A stretch of 64,000 nt of DNA from positions 248,001-312,000 of the forward strand of contig JAACJO010000020.1 in assembly GCA_013368445.1 (NCBI GenBank), read 5' to 3'. The position numbers and the translations under genes are program-made. The notes under the pieces are model-generated. The model searched no databases. It was not told where the DNA came from and worked only from the letters and a program-made list of their open reading frames with translations. How positions within the stretch are numbered: the first letter of the stretch is position 1; each line of letters begins with the position of its first letter. This DNA is from Leucocoprinus leucothites (Eukaryota > Basidiomycota > Agaricomycetes > Agaricales > Agaricaceae). This document shows positions 26,155 through 36,143 of the stretch, piece by piece.

Positions 26155-26820
26155 ATGAAACTCAATCTTTCCATTATGTCTGCCGTCTTCATGTTCGGTG
26201 CACAAGCTGCGTTGGGGGCCATACTCGATAGAGCCGCTGGTATCGAGTGCATATTAGTTAACGAATATACTACCTGCACTTAGTCATGCCCTGTATTTTG
26301 CGGGTCTCGGAGCAGCCAGCCATACTGTTGCGACAGGCGCCTTTGAACAGCTGAACATAAAGCTGCTTGGCGGAGAGGGGAGTTGTACTAGTACGCTACG
26401 TGGTGCTCAGAACTATCGGTCAGAAATCAAGAAAAGCTGTGATTATTGATTAAGAAACTTGTGATCAATACACAGACTGTCTTGTTAGGCGTCTCATCGC
26501 CTGAGTGCCTGAAATGGATCTAGTGCCAGCTAAACAATACTTATGTACACTTCAAATTGCGGGGGTCATCAATGATCAATGATTAATGATTAATCACCAT
26601 CATCAAAATCGAAAGAGTTGCCTACCTTGGAACGTTCACTCCACCAACAGAAGACAACAGCCCCCGACTCGCCCACATCCCTTCAAAAAAACAATAACAC
26701 TCATCTTAGAATCATAAATAGAAAGAAGAACGAAAGGACCGATAAACAAGTGGCCGCCCTACCTCCAGGAATATAATCACATTGCCCCAGTCACTATTTA
26801 AATACATCACACCCAAATTT
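26130..26820. repeat. Segmental duplication, copy 1
   Basis: Matches about 28260-29030 in order: the secreted-protein frame, then AGAAA-AAGAAAAGCTGTGA, CGCCTGAG-GCC-GAAA, repeated ATCAATGATTAATG-TGATCA words, CCCCGACTC-CCCACATCC, and TGGCCGCCCTA. It is diverged by many substitutions and small indels. Confidence 0.8.
26155..26346 (+). pseudogene. Dead copy of the Cys-rich small secreted protein
   Basis: Starts with a signal peptide nearly identical to the intact copy at 28290 (MKLNLSIMSAVFMFGAQAA, then LGAILDRAAGIEC). A CAG-to-TAG change creates a stop at 26281-26283. Beyond it the rest is still readable (PVFC, QPYCCD, final TGA at 26344-26346) but has one extra codon, and the last Cys is changed to Arg. 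Part of a roughly 690-bp duplicated segment. Confidence 0.85.
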
Positions 26821-27003
26821 GCGAGCTCGACGATGGGGCATACTGCTGTGACCGCTACCCTTCAACCAACTCAACACGACACAAGAAATTGACTGAAGCT
26901 CAATGGTCTGATGATGCGATGCCGGATCTGTCCTGTTGTACAACGATATTTGCTTCAATGATGATACTATGAGTCCCTTGAGTGAAACATCAGGATCTAG
27001 ATA

Positions 27004-27603
27004 CTAGACGCTATGAGACTGCGCCAGGTCTGAACCCATCAGGACCGATGAGGGTAGAGTCATTCCAGCAACTGAAGTCATCCACAGAACCTCAAATAAC
27101 ATGTTTTCTACAGTACTTTGGCTATTGAAGATGAAAGTCCCGGGATAATCTAAAGGTTTGTCATTGAATATACCATGCTATATCAAGATAACTTCTTACC
27201 TCAAAGTACCTTTATCATCTACCTTACCCATTTCTGTGAAGCATGTCTTCTTATCATATAGTCCGCATAGACTACGGAGTTCTTCCGATGGATCTGCCGG
27301 CGAGTTTTCCTTCCGGTGAGCCCAAGTTCGGACATTCAGCGGCTCCTCAGTCCAAAACCAGGCTTCGTACATGTGTTTTGCAGCGCCCTAGCCTGTCATA
27401 GAATCCTTCCATCTGTCATTTTACTTGTCAGAGCGATATAGTAGATTCTGTCTTAACTGATAAGTCTTCCGGATCCCGATATTTGCGGGAAGACTCATGA
27501 GTTTTCACTATCAGAGAGCTATCAGGAGGTCAAAAGAGAAATCAGTCAGGGACTGTCCATTCGACCACGAGACCAACATCCCTTCCGAGCTGGGAAACCA
27601 CAT
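27004..27603 (-). pseudogene. Unrecognised gene remnant
   Basis: Three protein-like blocks lie in order on the minus strand. First, WFPSSEGMLVSWSNG at 27511-27603. Then an exon at 27210-27387 containing YEAWFWTEEPLNVRTWAH and ending KVDDK, with good AG and GT borders. Last, an exon at 27004-27149 starting DYPGTFIFNSQSTVENMLF and ending in TAG. Blocks 2 and 3 join in frame through a normal-looking intron. Blocks 1 and 2 do not join cleanly because stops intervene. I do not recognise the family. It is either a decayed gene or one whose 5' exons I could not place. Confidence 0.35.
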
Positions 27604-27687
27604 GTCCACTAGAATCACGCTGTTGGGCGATTCTAAATTGAGTCTCTCTTAACTAGTGATAGCTGTGGTTTGAGCCTCGGCCAGGTC

Positions 27688-27734
27688 GGTTAGCAGAGAA
27701 ATGAGCCGAAAACTGAGAGGTCTGTTGTAGGCAA
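27688..27734. repeat. Dispersed short repeat, copy 2
   Basis: Partner of 8936-8982; shares TTAGCAGAGAAATGAG and the following GAAA, CTGAG, GGTCTG and TGTA words. Confidence 0.6.
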
Positions 27735-28259
27735 TATATTTCATTCTCGGGGTTCTCGTCCATCAAGTTCACTACGGCAAAGAGATGAAGGAGATGAATT
27801 CTATTCACTGTTATCAGCTGCATTCAAGACAAGACCACGGTCTAAAAAAATCGGGCGTACTTACACTGCTGGAAAATATCGGACTCGGCTCAAACCTAAA
27901 CAAGCTTAAGAGAGTATTCCGGTCTACTACTAGCCGCCACAGGTCGACACCCGTTATGATTCTTTCGTAGAGCATTGCCACATGTTTACTAAAATGTGTT
28001 CTCCCACTCCTTTAGTGAGTGAACGGACTGACTGACTGATTCCATAATACCCTTGAGCACCGGGAGGTGCTCGACAAGTTTCAAGATAAAAACCCAGTAG
28101 ATTCCCCAGTTGCTTTACAGACTCCTTCATCTAGTTGCCTCTGTAAGCCACCGCATTCATATGCAAGGATGTCTATCGCTCATCATCTTTTGCAGACATT
28201 CACTAACTTCAAGACACCAAGCTTAAGGTTTGTCAACGAGTGAACCGGATTATGACTCC

Positions 28260-29030
28260 GGATCCATACTCACCTTGGAACATTTAGCCATGAAATTCAA
28301 TCTTGCTATTGTGTCTGCCGCCTTCATATTCGGTGGGCAAGCTGCGTTGGGCGCCGTACTCGATAGAGCCGCTGGCGTCGAGTGTGTGCTAGTTAGCGAG
28401 GATACTATCTGCACTCAGCCGCGCCCTGTCTCTTGCGAGTTTAGCGGCCAGCCATACTGTTGCGACAGCTGCCTCTGAGGAGCTGAACACAGAGCCGCTG
28501 GGTGGAGGGAACATGTACTACTACGAGACTAGCGGTACTCAGAGCCATCAACCAGAAATAAAGAAAAGCTGTGACTATGATTGTTTACGAATGGTGCCCG
28601 ATAAATAGGTTGTCTATTTGAGACGTCTCTTCGCCTGAGCGCCCGAAAATGGACCCAGGGCCAATCCAGTCTGGCATGAGCACTCTTTCGAAACCGTCAA
28701 GCTGGGGTGACCCATCAATACATCAATACATCAATTATCAATGATTAATGGTTGATCATCATCGATGCATCATCATCGAAGTCGGCAGTAAACTTAAGTA
28801 CGTTCATTCCCGCAACCGACCCCGACTCTCCCACATCCATTTACAAAAAAAAACGCCCATATTGGAGTAACAAATAGCTGACGAGCGTGGAAACACAACG
28901 CTCCTGTCAGCGCAATGAATGCCGACAAAACCGCTCTTGATAAAAAGAAGGACGAGAGGATCGACATGGCCGCCCTATCATCAAGAGTACGATAACCACC
29001 TCTCAGTCGCTATTAGAATACACCCCACCC
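28260..29030. repeat. Segmental duplication, copy 2
   Basis: Counterpart of 26130-26820. It carries the intact secreted-protein gene and ends where a transposon gag-like relic begins. Confidence 0.8.
28290..28478 (+). CDS. Cys-rich small secreted protein, 62 residues
   Basis: Signal peptide MKFNLAIVSAAFIFGGQAA followed by a mature part of about 40 residues. Six cysteines are spaced C-x8-C-x6-C-x6-CC-x2-C and the end is YCCDSCL. The even cysteine number and small size fit a disulfide-stabilised secreted or effector-like protein. No homologue is recalled. Single exon; the frame is supported because its diverged duplicate at 26155 keeps the same start, signal peptide and cysteine region. Confidence 0.7.
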   Translation: MKFNLAIVSAAFIFGGQAALGAVLDRAAGVECVLVSEDTICTQPRPVSCEFSGQPYCCDSCL

Positions 29031-29040
29031 CCAGGGAAAG
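28479..29040. other. 3' part of the duplicated segment
   Basis: No gene; conserved with the downstream flank of the dead copy, as described for the segmental duplication. Contains ATCAATGATTAATGG-type A/T-rich repeats near 28720-28770. Confidence 0.6.
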
Positions 29041-29905
29041 AAGGATTTGCCGTCCCACAACTAGCTTTTCACGTCACTGATCACCTTGATCCCGACTACG
29101 TCAAAGATTTCGGCAGCTTAGAAAGCCCAAAGATATGGGTTCGCCCGTGGGCAGCCTTATATTCCGAAACACAAACGAGTCGTTCCTAAGATTGAAACGT
29201 TCCTCAAGAGGTTCCTCGACAGAGCAACCAACCCTGGGACTGTCGACCCCTTCCGGCAGACAAACCCGCCGATGCCACCTTCACCGAGGCCCGACTCCCT
29301 TGGCACTTCCTTATCCACAAAATCTCAGAAGACGAGTACGAGTTGATTATCAAAACTCGTGTACTAGAAGCAGACAATTTTGCGCTTTTTGTACTTCCCT
29401 ACGAGCAGCCAATCCCCTCCTTCCTCTTGACTCTCGAAAAGTTCTCCCTTCACCAGGAGTCCGATGCAAATAAGGTAGCAAAAGCAACGAGAGACAGCCT
29501 CGCAGTGCTTGAAGACTTCAAAGCTCTATATGACGAAGCAACTAGCAGCGGGGGCGCGCGGGTCTCAGCATCATGCTTTCTCGACAGTATCATCGCAAGG
29601 GACCTCAAGGTCCACGCCGACTCCGATGCCCGACTAGACATACAGTGGGATGTATACTACACCTACGAGTGCCCCTTCTCCTCCTTCCAGAACTACCAAA
29701 CCTTTGTCATCGCAATTAGGCAGAAGCTAAGAGTCAAGATCACCGGGAAGGGCATTGGAGAACCACGGACCAGCGACAACCTCCTACTCTGCGGAGCCTG
29801 CGGATCTGCCGGTCACACCTCCCACCGTTGCCCCTTCAATCCCGCTGACACGCCGGGCTGGAAAGGCCCGCCTGTGGAGCAACCGCCGCTTCGGCCTAGC
29901 AACAA
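29041..29905 (+). mobile_element. Retroelement gag-like relic with zinc knuckle
   Basis: From about 29340 a clean frame reads YELIIKTRVLEADNFALF and VLPYEQPIPSFLLTLEKF, then a zinc-knuckle-like C-x2-C-x4-H-x4-C (CGACGSAGHTSHRC) followed by PGWKGPP. This arrangement is common in agaricomycete retroelement gag-like proteins. Upstream, 29041-29340 continues the protein in another frame (SEDEYEL follows FTEARLPWHFLIHKI), so at least one frameshift is present. No reverse transcriptase or integrase follows. The frame runs into a Crinkler-type segment at about 29905. Confidence 0.55.
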
Positions 29906-31879
29906 GACAAATCTCCATACTGTGGCTGAGGCCCCAGATTTCCGTGAGTTCCAGGGTCTTTTTACCACTACATCACGCTAATATCCTTCCAGCTTTGCAG
30001 CTCCGGATCAACTGTTGGGTCCTTGGAGATTCCATTAACGGAATATTCATCGTCAATATTGGATCTCAGGAGAGCATTTCAGCTTTGAAGGATATTATCA
30101 AGGAGAAAAGGAAACCCGAGTTTGATCATGTGCCCGCAGCCACTCTTGCTCTCTGGAAGGTGTCCGTCCCTGTTGGAGAGATCGAGGGTTTAGGCCGTGA
30201 AACTCTCGACACCCGACTACTTCCTACCTTCGACCTCTCGCAAGAATTTCTCCACTCCCTTGACAATGACCATCTCCATGTTGTGATCGAGGCTCCAGGT
30301 TCCCGTGAGTCCCAATGGTCCTTTACTGCCTCTCGTCCCTCAGCTGCTCCGCACCTCTGACCTCTCTTGTGTATTTCCTCGCTCCCTTGATAAGGACCGT
30401 CTCCATATTGTGGTCGAGGCCCCATATTTCCGTGAGCTCTAGTGGTCTTTTACTCTCATTTGTTGCCACGACTAAATGCTCATTGTTGCCCATCCGCTAT
30501 CGAACTACCGTATCACTGACCAACTGACAAAAATCCGTGACGAATATTTTCAACGCTACCCTAAGATGTCACCTTCCGAGATTGCCGCTCCCAGCCAGTT
30601 AGCCAACATACAGGCACTATCCCCCGCTCGCACTCGAACTTCTTTCCACAGCCGTCCCCAGACTGCTGTACCAGCGATTCCCCTCACTCTCCGTCATCCC
30701 ATCTTTAACGAATTCCTGGATGACTGCCGCAACCACCAACCGGCCCAGCAAGATAACGCTCTCGCTCTTGAAATCTCCCAGGTTGCGTCCGCCTTTTACA
30801 CCAGCGAGGACCATCGCCAATCCGCATTCATCGAGATTTTTCAAAAGCATGGCATACACATTCTCACTACTCAAACTCCCTACACACAGAATCGCACAGA
30901 CGGTGTCATGCAAAGCCGTGGCTTTCTCTATTTCATCTGTGAGTTCAAGCACGAAGTTGGTCACCTGGGTGCGTATTACGCCGCACGTATGCAAGCGCAC
31001 AACACCTTAGTCACCGTTCCATATTCCCTTGTATCGGTTTATATGTCGCCGGTCAGTATTTCCAATCGGGTATCCGAGCACCCGTCTCATTTTTTGTCAG
31101 GCCCCATTATTGGCTTCGTTGGCCTCGGTTATGGAGAAGATGTGATTATTCAAGTCCTTGAACAACCCATTCGCCTCGATTACCACCATACCGATACCAG
31201 ACTTCGACTCACGACAGCTCGGTACTTTGGCGCACTAAAGAACGCTGCACGCAAACTCCGCGACTACTACGAACTCACCGACTTTGCTCTCGGTCCTCCA
31301 GCCACACTGCCTTGTTATACTGAATATACCTGTCTCATAAGCGGCGCCAAGCTCTCAGTCTCGTACGAATCACAGGAATCCAGTAAGCTAATATTCTATG
31401 GGACAGCAGAAGGTGGCCATCGCGTCTGTGTCAAGTTCGTGACAAGATATTCGCAGGAAGCACACAATGCATGCGCCAAGAACGAATTTGCACCCACTCT
31501 GAGAGGTTTCGAGGCACTCCCTGGTGGATGGTTTATGGTGGTTATGGACTCCATCGACAACTCGTTTCAATCTTTATACAGATCCTCACCTAACCGGCGC
31601 CGGGTTAGTTTATATAACGTAGCAGAGAAGAAACTCGCAGGTCTCCATCAAGCGGGCTATGCACACGGGGACGTACGCGACACTAACCTTATGGTTGCGA
31701 AAGACGGCTCGGACAAGTGCGTGTCGATAGATCTTGATTGGGCAGGCGAAATTGGAAGGACACACTATCCTATGAACGTCAATCTGGAATTGTGGCGTCC
31801 CGAGGGAGTACTCGACGGAGAGATGCCCAAGGCCGAGCATAACATTAAAATGTTAAAACACATATTCAGGATCAGATAA
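29906..31879 (+). pseudogene. Crinkler-type gene: CRN ubiquitin-like, REase-like and kinase-like domains
   Basis: 29993-30304 encodes a CRN-type N-terminal domain (CWVLGDSINGIFIV, SALKDIIKEKRKPEF, LALWKVSVP) ending in HLHVVIEAP, the equivalent of the HVLVxxP junction. 30476-31879 is a 467-residue open frame with a PD-(D/E)XK-like nuclease region (FLYFICEFKHEVG with a YYAARMQAH helix) and a kinase-like domain (VCVKFVTRY, HGDVRDTNL, DLDWAGEIG, YPMNVN). In fungi such proteins are regarded as toxin/effector-like. The unit around the junction motif occurs three times (29907, 30268, 30397), each with a splice donor. The third is out of frame with the second, and stops at 30439 and 30473 precede the C-terminal frame. 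I could not build one continuous model, so the N-terminus is probably broken or spliced in a way I cannot see. Confidence 0.7.
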
Positions 31880-31982
31880 TAGAAGATATTTTATCAGTCT
31901 AAAATTGAGTAACACGATACTGTAGAGCTCAAGGGTATCTTCGAGAGCTCAGAGCACTTTCCGGTAATTTAAACTTTCCCAC

Positions 31983-32000
31983 CACGTGCAAAATCACGTG
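31983..32000. promoter_or_regulatory. Paired CACGTG boxes upstream of the Rho gene
   Basis: CACGTG at 31983-31988 and 31995-32000, start-to-start spacing 12 bp, about 75 bp before the Rho start codon. Likely bHLH sites; function is inferred. Confidence 0.6.
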
Positions 32001-32070
32001 CCCGGGGAATTCTCTTGGGCGGTTAGCGAACTTGCAGTGTCAAAGGCCCGACATATAACCCATATACCCC

Positions 32071-32879
32071 ATGTCTGCACCCCCACGAAGACCAGATCTC
32101 AAGAAGAAACTCGTCGTTGTCGGAGACGGTAAACCACCCACCAACTCAAACTCCAAATTCCAAAAAGGCTGACAACGCACACCCACATCCCTAACAGGCG
32201 GTTGCGGAAAGACTTGTCTTCTTATCGTCTACGCAGAAAACAGATTCCCCGAAGTCCGTATCCATTTTCATACCACACCAAACTCGAAAGGCTGATTAAC
32301 CCACAGGCATACATACCCACAGTCTTTGAAAACTATGTCACCCAAGTACATTTCGAAGGCAAACAGATTGAACTCGCTCTCTGGGATACCGCTGGCCAAG
32401 AAGAATACGATCGTCTCCGCCCACTCTCTTATCCAGAAAGCGACGTTATTCTAGTAGTCTTCTCTGTAGACTTTCCAACAAGTCTCGCCAACGTCCTGGA
32501 CAAGGTCCGCATCGCCCGTCTCTACTACCTCTTCTTCATGTTAAACGCGCTCGTATTTCAACTTACGTCTACACGTCTACATTTCTAGTGGTATCCTGAA
32601 GTTTCCCATTTCTGCGAATCAGTACCTCTGGTACTCGTCGCTACCAAGATCGACCTACGAACCGACGAACATACCCGCCGCATGCTTGGTGCCCAGGGCC
32701 AATCACCTGTGACTCCTGAACAAGGGCAAACCGTTGCCAAAGAGATGGGCGCAAAGTACATTGAATGTTCCGCCAAAACTGGTGTTGGTGTGAAAGATGT
32801 CTTTTCTCTTGCTCTAAAGGAGAGTATGAAGGGTCGGTGGGGGAGAGTGGTGAAAGAGCGGAAATGCACGATACTATGA
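32071..32879 (+). CDS. Rho-family small GTPase
   Basis: Membrane-anchored GTPase switch for polarity and actin control. Start [20 protein letters not shown]1 is GDGGCGKTC, split by intron 1. The effector loop is [11 protein letters not shown]3 is [19 protein letters not shown]4 is ATKIDLRTD, and G5 is ECSAKTG. The C-terminus is basic with a CAAX box, CTIL, predicting geranylgeranylation. About 200 residues in four exons. Introns 2 and 3 use unusual donors, GTCCGT after FPE and GTCCGC after LDK; the joins FPE-AYIPT and LDK-WYPEV are required by the family. Closest to basidiomycete Rho2/RhoC-like proteins, but I do not assign a subgroup firmly. Confidence 0.93.
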
Positions 32880-33071
32880 GGGTTTTATGGGAGAGGAATG
32901 GGCCCGGTGCCTCTGCACTCTACTGATTTCATACGATACGTATAATCTCTCTTTTTTCAATCCTTGGCTCTGCTTGGCTATTCATACCATGCTCTTGTGC
33001 TCACTATTCTCATACACCATGTATACCAAACCACAAATAATGCACTTGGACATGAAACACGCTCTGCAACC

Positions 33072-35125
33072 TCATGACGGCACATAATATCCCTCCATCA
33101 CTGCAAATACCGTGTCGTGCTCAAAATACTCGCGCTCGTCCACGTCAACTCGAGTATCCTGGTAGCATGACGCTGCGTGCTTCCACCTACCTCTCGTATT
33201 ACAGATCTATATCCATGGAAATACATTCTGGGACGTACCAAACAAGCTCCTTAACCTAACGCGAATATTAGTCTGGCGCAAGGAGATGTAGACTGAAACG
33301 TACCTTGCTCTCTACATCCTTGACCCCTTCAACGGGCACGAATTTGCGGCATTTTTGGCACTTACCCTGGAGAATATGTGACCGCTCCTTCTTTGCCGCA
33401 TTAGGACGGGCCACGACTTGGAAGGCTGATGGTGGCGCAAATGGATGCCCAGTGGCAGCCGAGATACCTGTTTAAACATTTAGACCTTGAAAAGGGGACC
33501 AATGCCAAACTAGCGCACCATGAGCGTACTGCATGTGATAACTGACCGTCATCAGAAAAGGTACTACAGTAGTGGGAACCGAACTCTGCCGAAAGAATTA
33601 GATACAAAAATTCCAAATGAAGGACTTCGTTTACCACTTGAAAGCACTGAATTTCATCGCTAACCAATTCTTTCGATTTTCTCCTCCCCGTTCATAAGGC
33701 TCGACACAGATGGGGCAGAGTCCGAGTTTTCCTGGTCCCTTGCCCTTGACAAACCGAGGTGTGTAAAGGTCAAAAGCATTTCGTGGAGGATTATAGGTGC
33801 CACCGGGATCGCGGACATTCAACAGAGTAAAGGGAGAGCTAGGGGTGATGTTAGCGTTGACTGGACTCGGGTGTATGAACGACGTACTTCAAATGAGGAG
33901 GTTGAAAATAAGAGCTGATAGGGTACCGACGATAGAAGAGAGGGAAACTCGACGAGATCTGAATAGTAGGGGGGAATGTACGAGTAGTAAAGACGGGAAT
34001 CAAGGCAGTAGCCGTTACAGGCGAAGACGAAGGTGGATTTCCGGCAGTTTCCAGAGTAGTTTTTGTGCGAGGAGGGATTATCAGCGAGATTCTGGGTCTT
34101 TTGGAAGATATAGTTAGCGTTTGCGACGAGTCATCATCCAGTCTACGCTTTTGAGTGAGAGAGCGAGTGGTTGGGCGAACAACAGTAGGCAGTGTATCAG
34201 GAGAGCCGAGAGGAGTTGAGTGTATGATTGGCGTCAGAGGTGTCAGCGGGGAGAGAGGCGAAGCAAGATATGATAGTTCGGGAGTCTTCGGTGGATCCTT
34301 CAACTGAGCGTAGCTGCCAGAAGCAACAGGCTGGACTAGAGAAACCTCTTGGGCGAGCTCAAGCCCTTCTGTATCAGTTTCCCCGGGTTCATCAGGAGTA
34401 ACGAATCTGGGTAATGATTGGATCATAGTAACGGGGAGGATCTTGCAAGGCGAACCAAGAGGTGAGGTAGTGTGGTCGCGACGAGGTGATACGTAGGGGG
34501 AAAGATCAGGGTCCAAAGAATGAAGCTGGTGGAGAAACGTATTCTCCACTTCAAATTGATCAGAGTATGTCTCTTCTTCTCCTTCATCGTCATCTTCGCC
34601 ATCAGCATCAGCGTCCGTAGCATCAAAGCTATCCTCCTCGGCCAAATCAGACTCGTCATCCTCTTCCAGGTCGCTAGAGTACATCACATGATCTAAACAA
34701 GGAACTACCCTCCTAGTCGGCTCCCTGGGAGGCAAGATAACAGCCTCGACTGGAGACGAAGCTATAGCATCCTGAGAGGACGAAGCACGAACAACTGGAG
34801 ATATTTCCTGGAGGGGCCGAAGCCAAGCTGGAGAAAAAGAGACACCAAAGTGCTTCTCAAAGGGAGTACTCTGCAGAGAATTTTCTGCATCAGCTGCTAG
34901 AAGAACAGGAGTACGCGCAAGATCTCTGCTGGAAAATGCGAGCGAGCGCGGGGAAGGAGTATCCAGAAGAGTCCGAGTTGAGTCCGACAGCGACTGAGTC
35001 CTGCTACATTGTTGCTTTATGGGTATTGGCGAGACAGAAAGATAATTCCAGGGTGTCAGTACACGTGCGAGGTTGTCTGGAAGGAAATCCTGGTGGAGGA
35101 TCCCTCCCGAGTAGAAGGAGGACAT
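33072..35125 (-). CDS. Rua1 C-terminal-domain zinc-finger protein
   Basis: About 570 residues. Exon 1 (35125 to about 33890) encodes a low-complexity region rich in Ser, Pro and acids (an EEDDESDLAEED stretch) with LSPLTPLTP repeats and a KRRLDDD basic patch. The C-terminal exons build the Rua1_C domain: NAFDLYTPRFVKGKGPGK, LCPICVEPYERGGENRKNW, SAFNYHMQYAHGISAATG, KCQKCRKFVPVEGVKDVE, VKELVWWKHAASCYQ, ending EGYYVPS. I checked the last four joins in frame. Paired CxxC and H/C residues suggest zinc binding. Rua1 activates ustilagic-acid genes in Ustilago, so a regulatory role is likely, target unknown. The promoter is shared with the p24 gene (130 bp apart). Confidence 0.85.
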
Positions 35126-35255
35126 GGAAGGTAGATAAGAAATAGGAGCGTATTTCTGTCATAAAATGACCCTATTGTTTGGCCTTATTTGGCCAAAACA
35201 CCCGACAGCCCTTCGTGTCATCATCACACAACTCTCAACCAAGCTCACGACTGCC

Positions 35256-36143
35256 ATGTCCCCTCTTTTATCCATTTTCCTCTCATTTTTGCTTGCTGTA
35301 ACGGTCAATGCGACTGCTCTGACGACTCCAATTGCCGCCAATGAGAAACTTTGCTTTTATACAGACGTAGACAAAGCTGGGGAAAAGATTGGCGTATGTA
35401 ACACATTACTCTTTCAAATTCATATCCACTGACCAGCTCTCTAGTTCTATTTTGCTGTGTGTAATCTTACCTGGCTTAGTGGTTTCATACTCATATCCGC
35501 GCCCAGGTGCAATCTGGAGGCTCATTTGATATTGACTATGAAGTTAAGGATCCAAGTGACAAAGTCATCCTCGACGGCCAACGGGAACGTCAAGGAGACT
35601 TCGTGCTCACCGCCAATATCCCCGGCGAATATGCCTTCTGTTTCGAAAACGACATGTCAACCCTGACAGAGAAGCTCATTGACTTTGATATCATGGTCGA
35701 GAGTGAGCCTCGACGCGAAGCTCCCGCAAAGGCCGGTCAAATCTCAGAACACACCAGTGCTCTGGAAGAAAGTATATTCAGGCTGAACGGAATGTTGATG
35801 GGACTCAAGCGACTGCAAAAACAGTAAGCCTCTATTCTTGCCTCCAAATGCACGTTTGACTGAACAATGTCAGTTTCCACACCTCAGAGAATCGTGGCTT
35901 CTCAATTGTCAAGTCGACACAGAAGTAAGCCCTTTCCTCTCCATTGCTAATTTAACCAGCTGACAACATTGTCAGCCGCCTCTTTTGGTATGCCACATTC
36001 GAGAGCTTGGCTGTTGTGGGTATGGCAGTGTAAGTCGTCTCATCTTCATTAATCGTTCCATCACTGAGACGATGTTATACAGCTTCCAGGTCTACATTCT
36101 ACAAACATTCTTTACGAAAACGGGTCGTCGTTACAAGGTGTAA
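35256..36143 (+). CDS. p24 family (emp24/gp25L) cargo receptor
   Basis: COPI/COPII vesicle protein cycling between ER and Golgi, about 210 residues. Signal peptide LLSIFLSFLLAVTVNATAL; GOLD domain from KLCFYTDVDKAGEKIGFYFAV (two introns removed), SGGSFDIDYEV, to EYAFCFEND, with the paired Cys of the family. A coiled coil follows (HTSALEESIFRLNGMLMGLK), then one membrane segment (FESLAVVGMAVFQVYILQTF) and the short cytosolic tail FFTKTGRRYKV, with the diphenylalanine export signal and basic residues. Exon joins FYFA-VQSGG, KQ-FHTS and STQN-RLFWY are consistent. Diverges from the Rua1-type gene. Confidence 0.93.
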
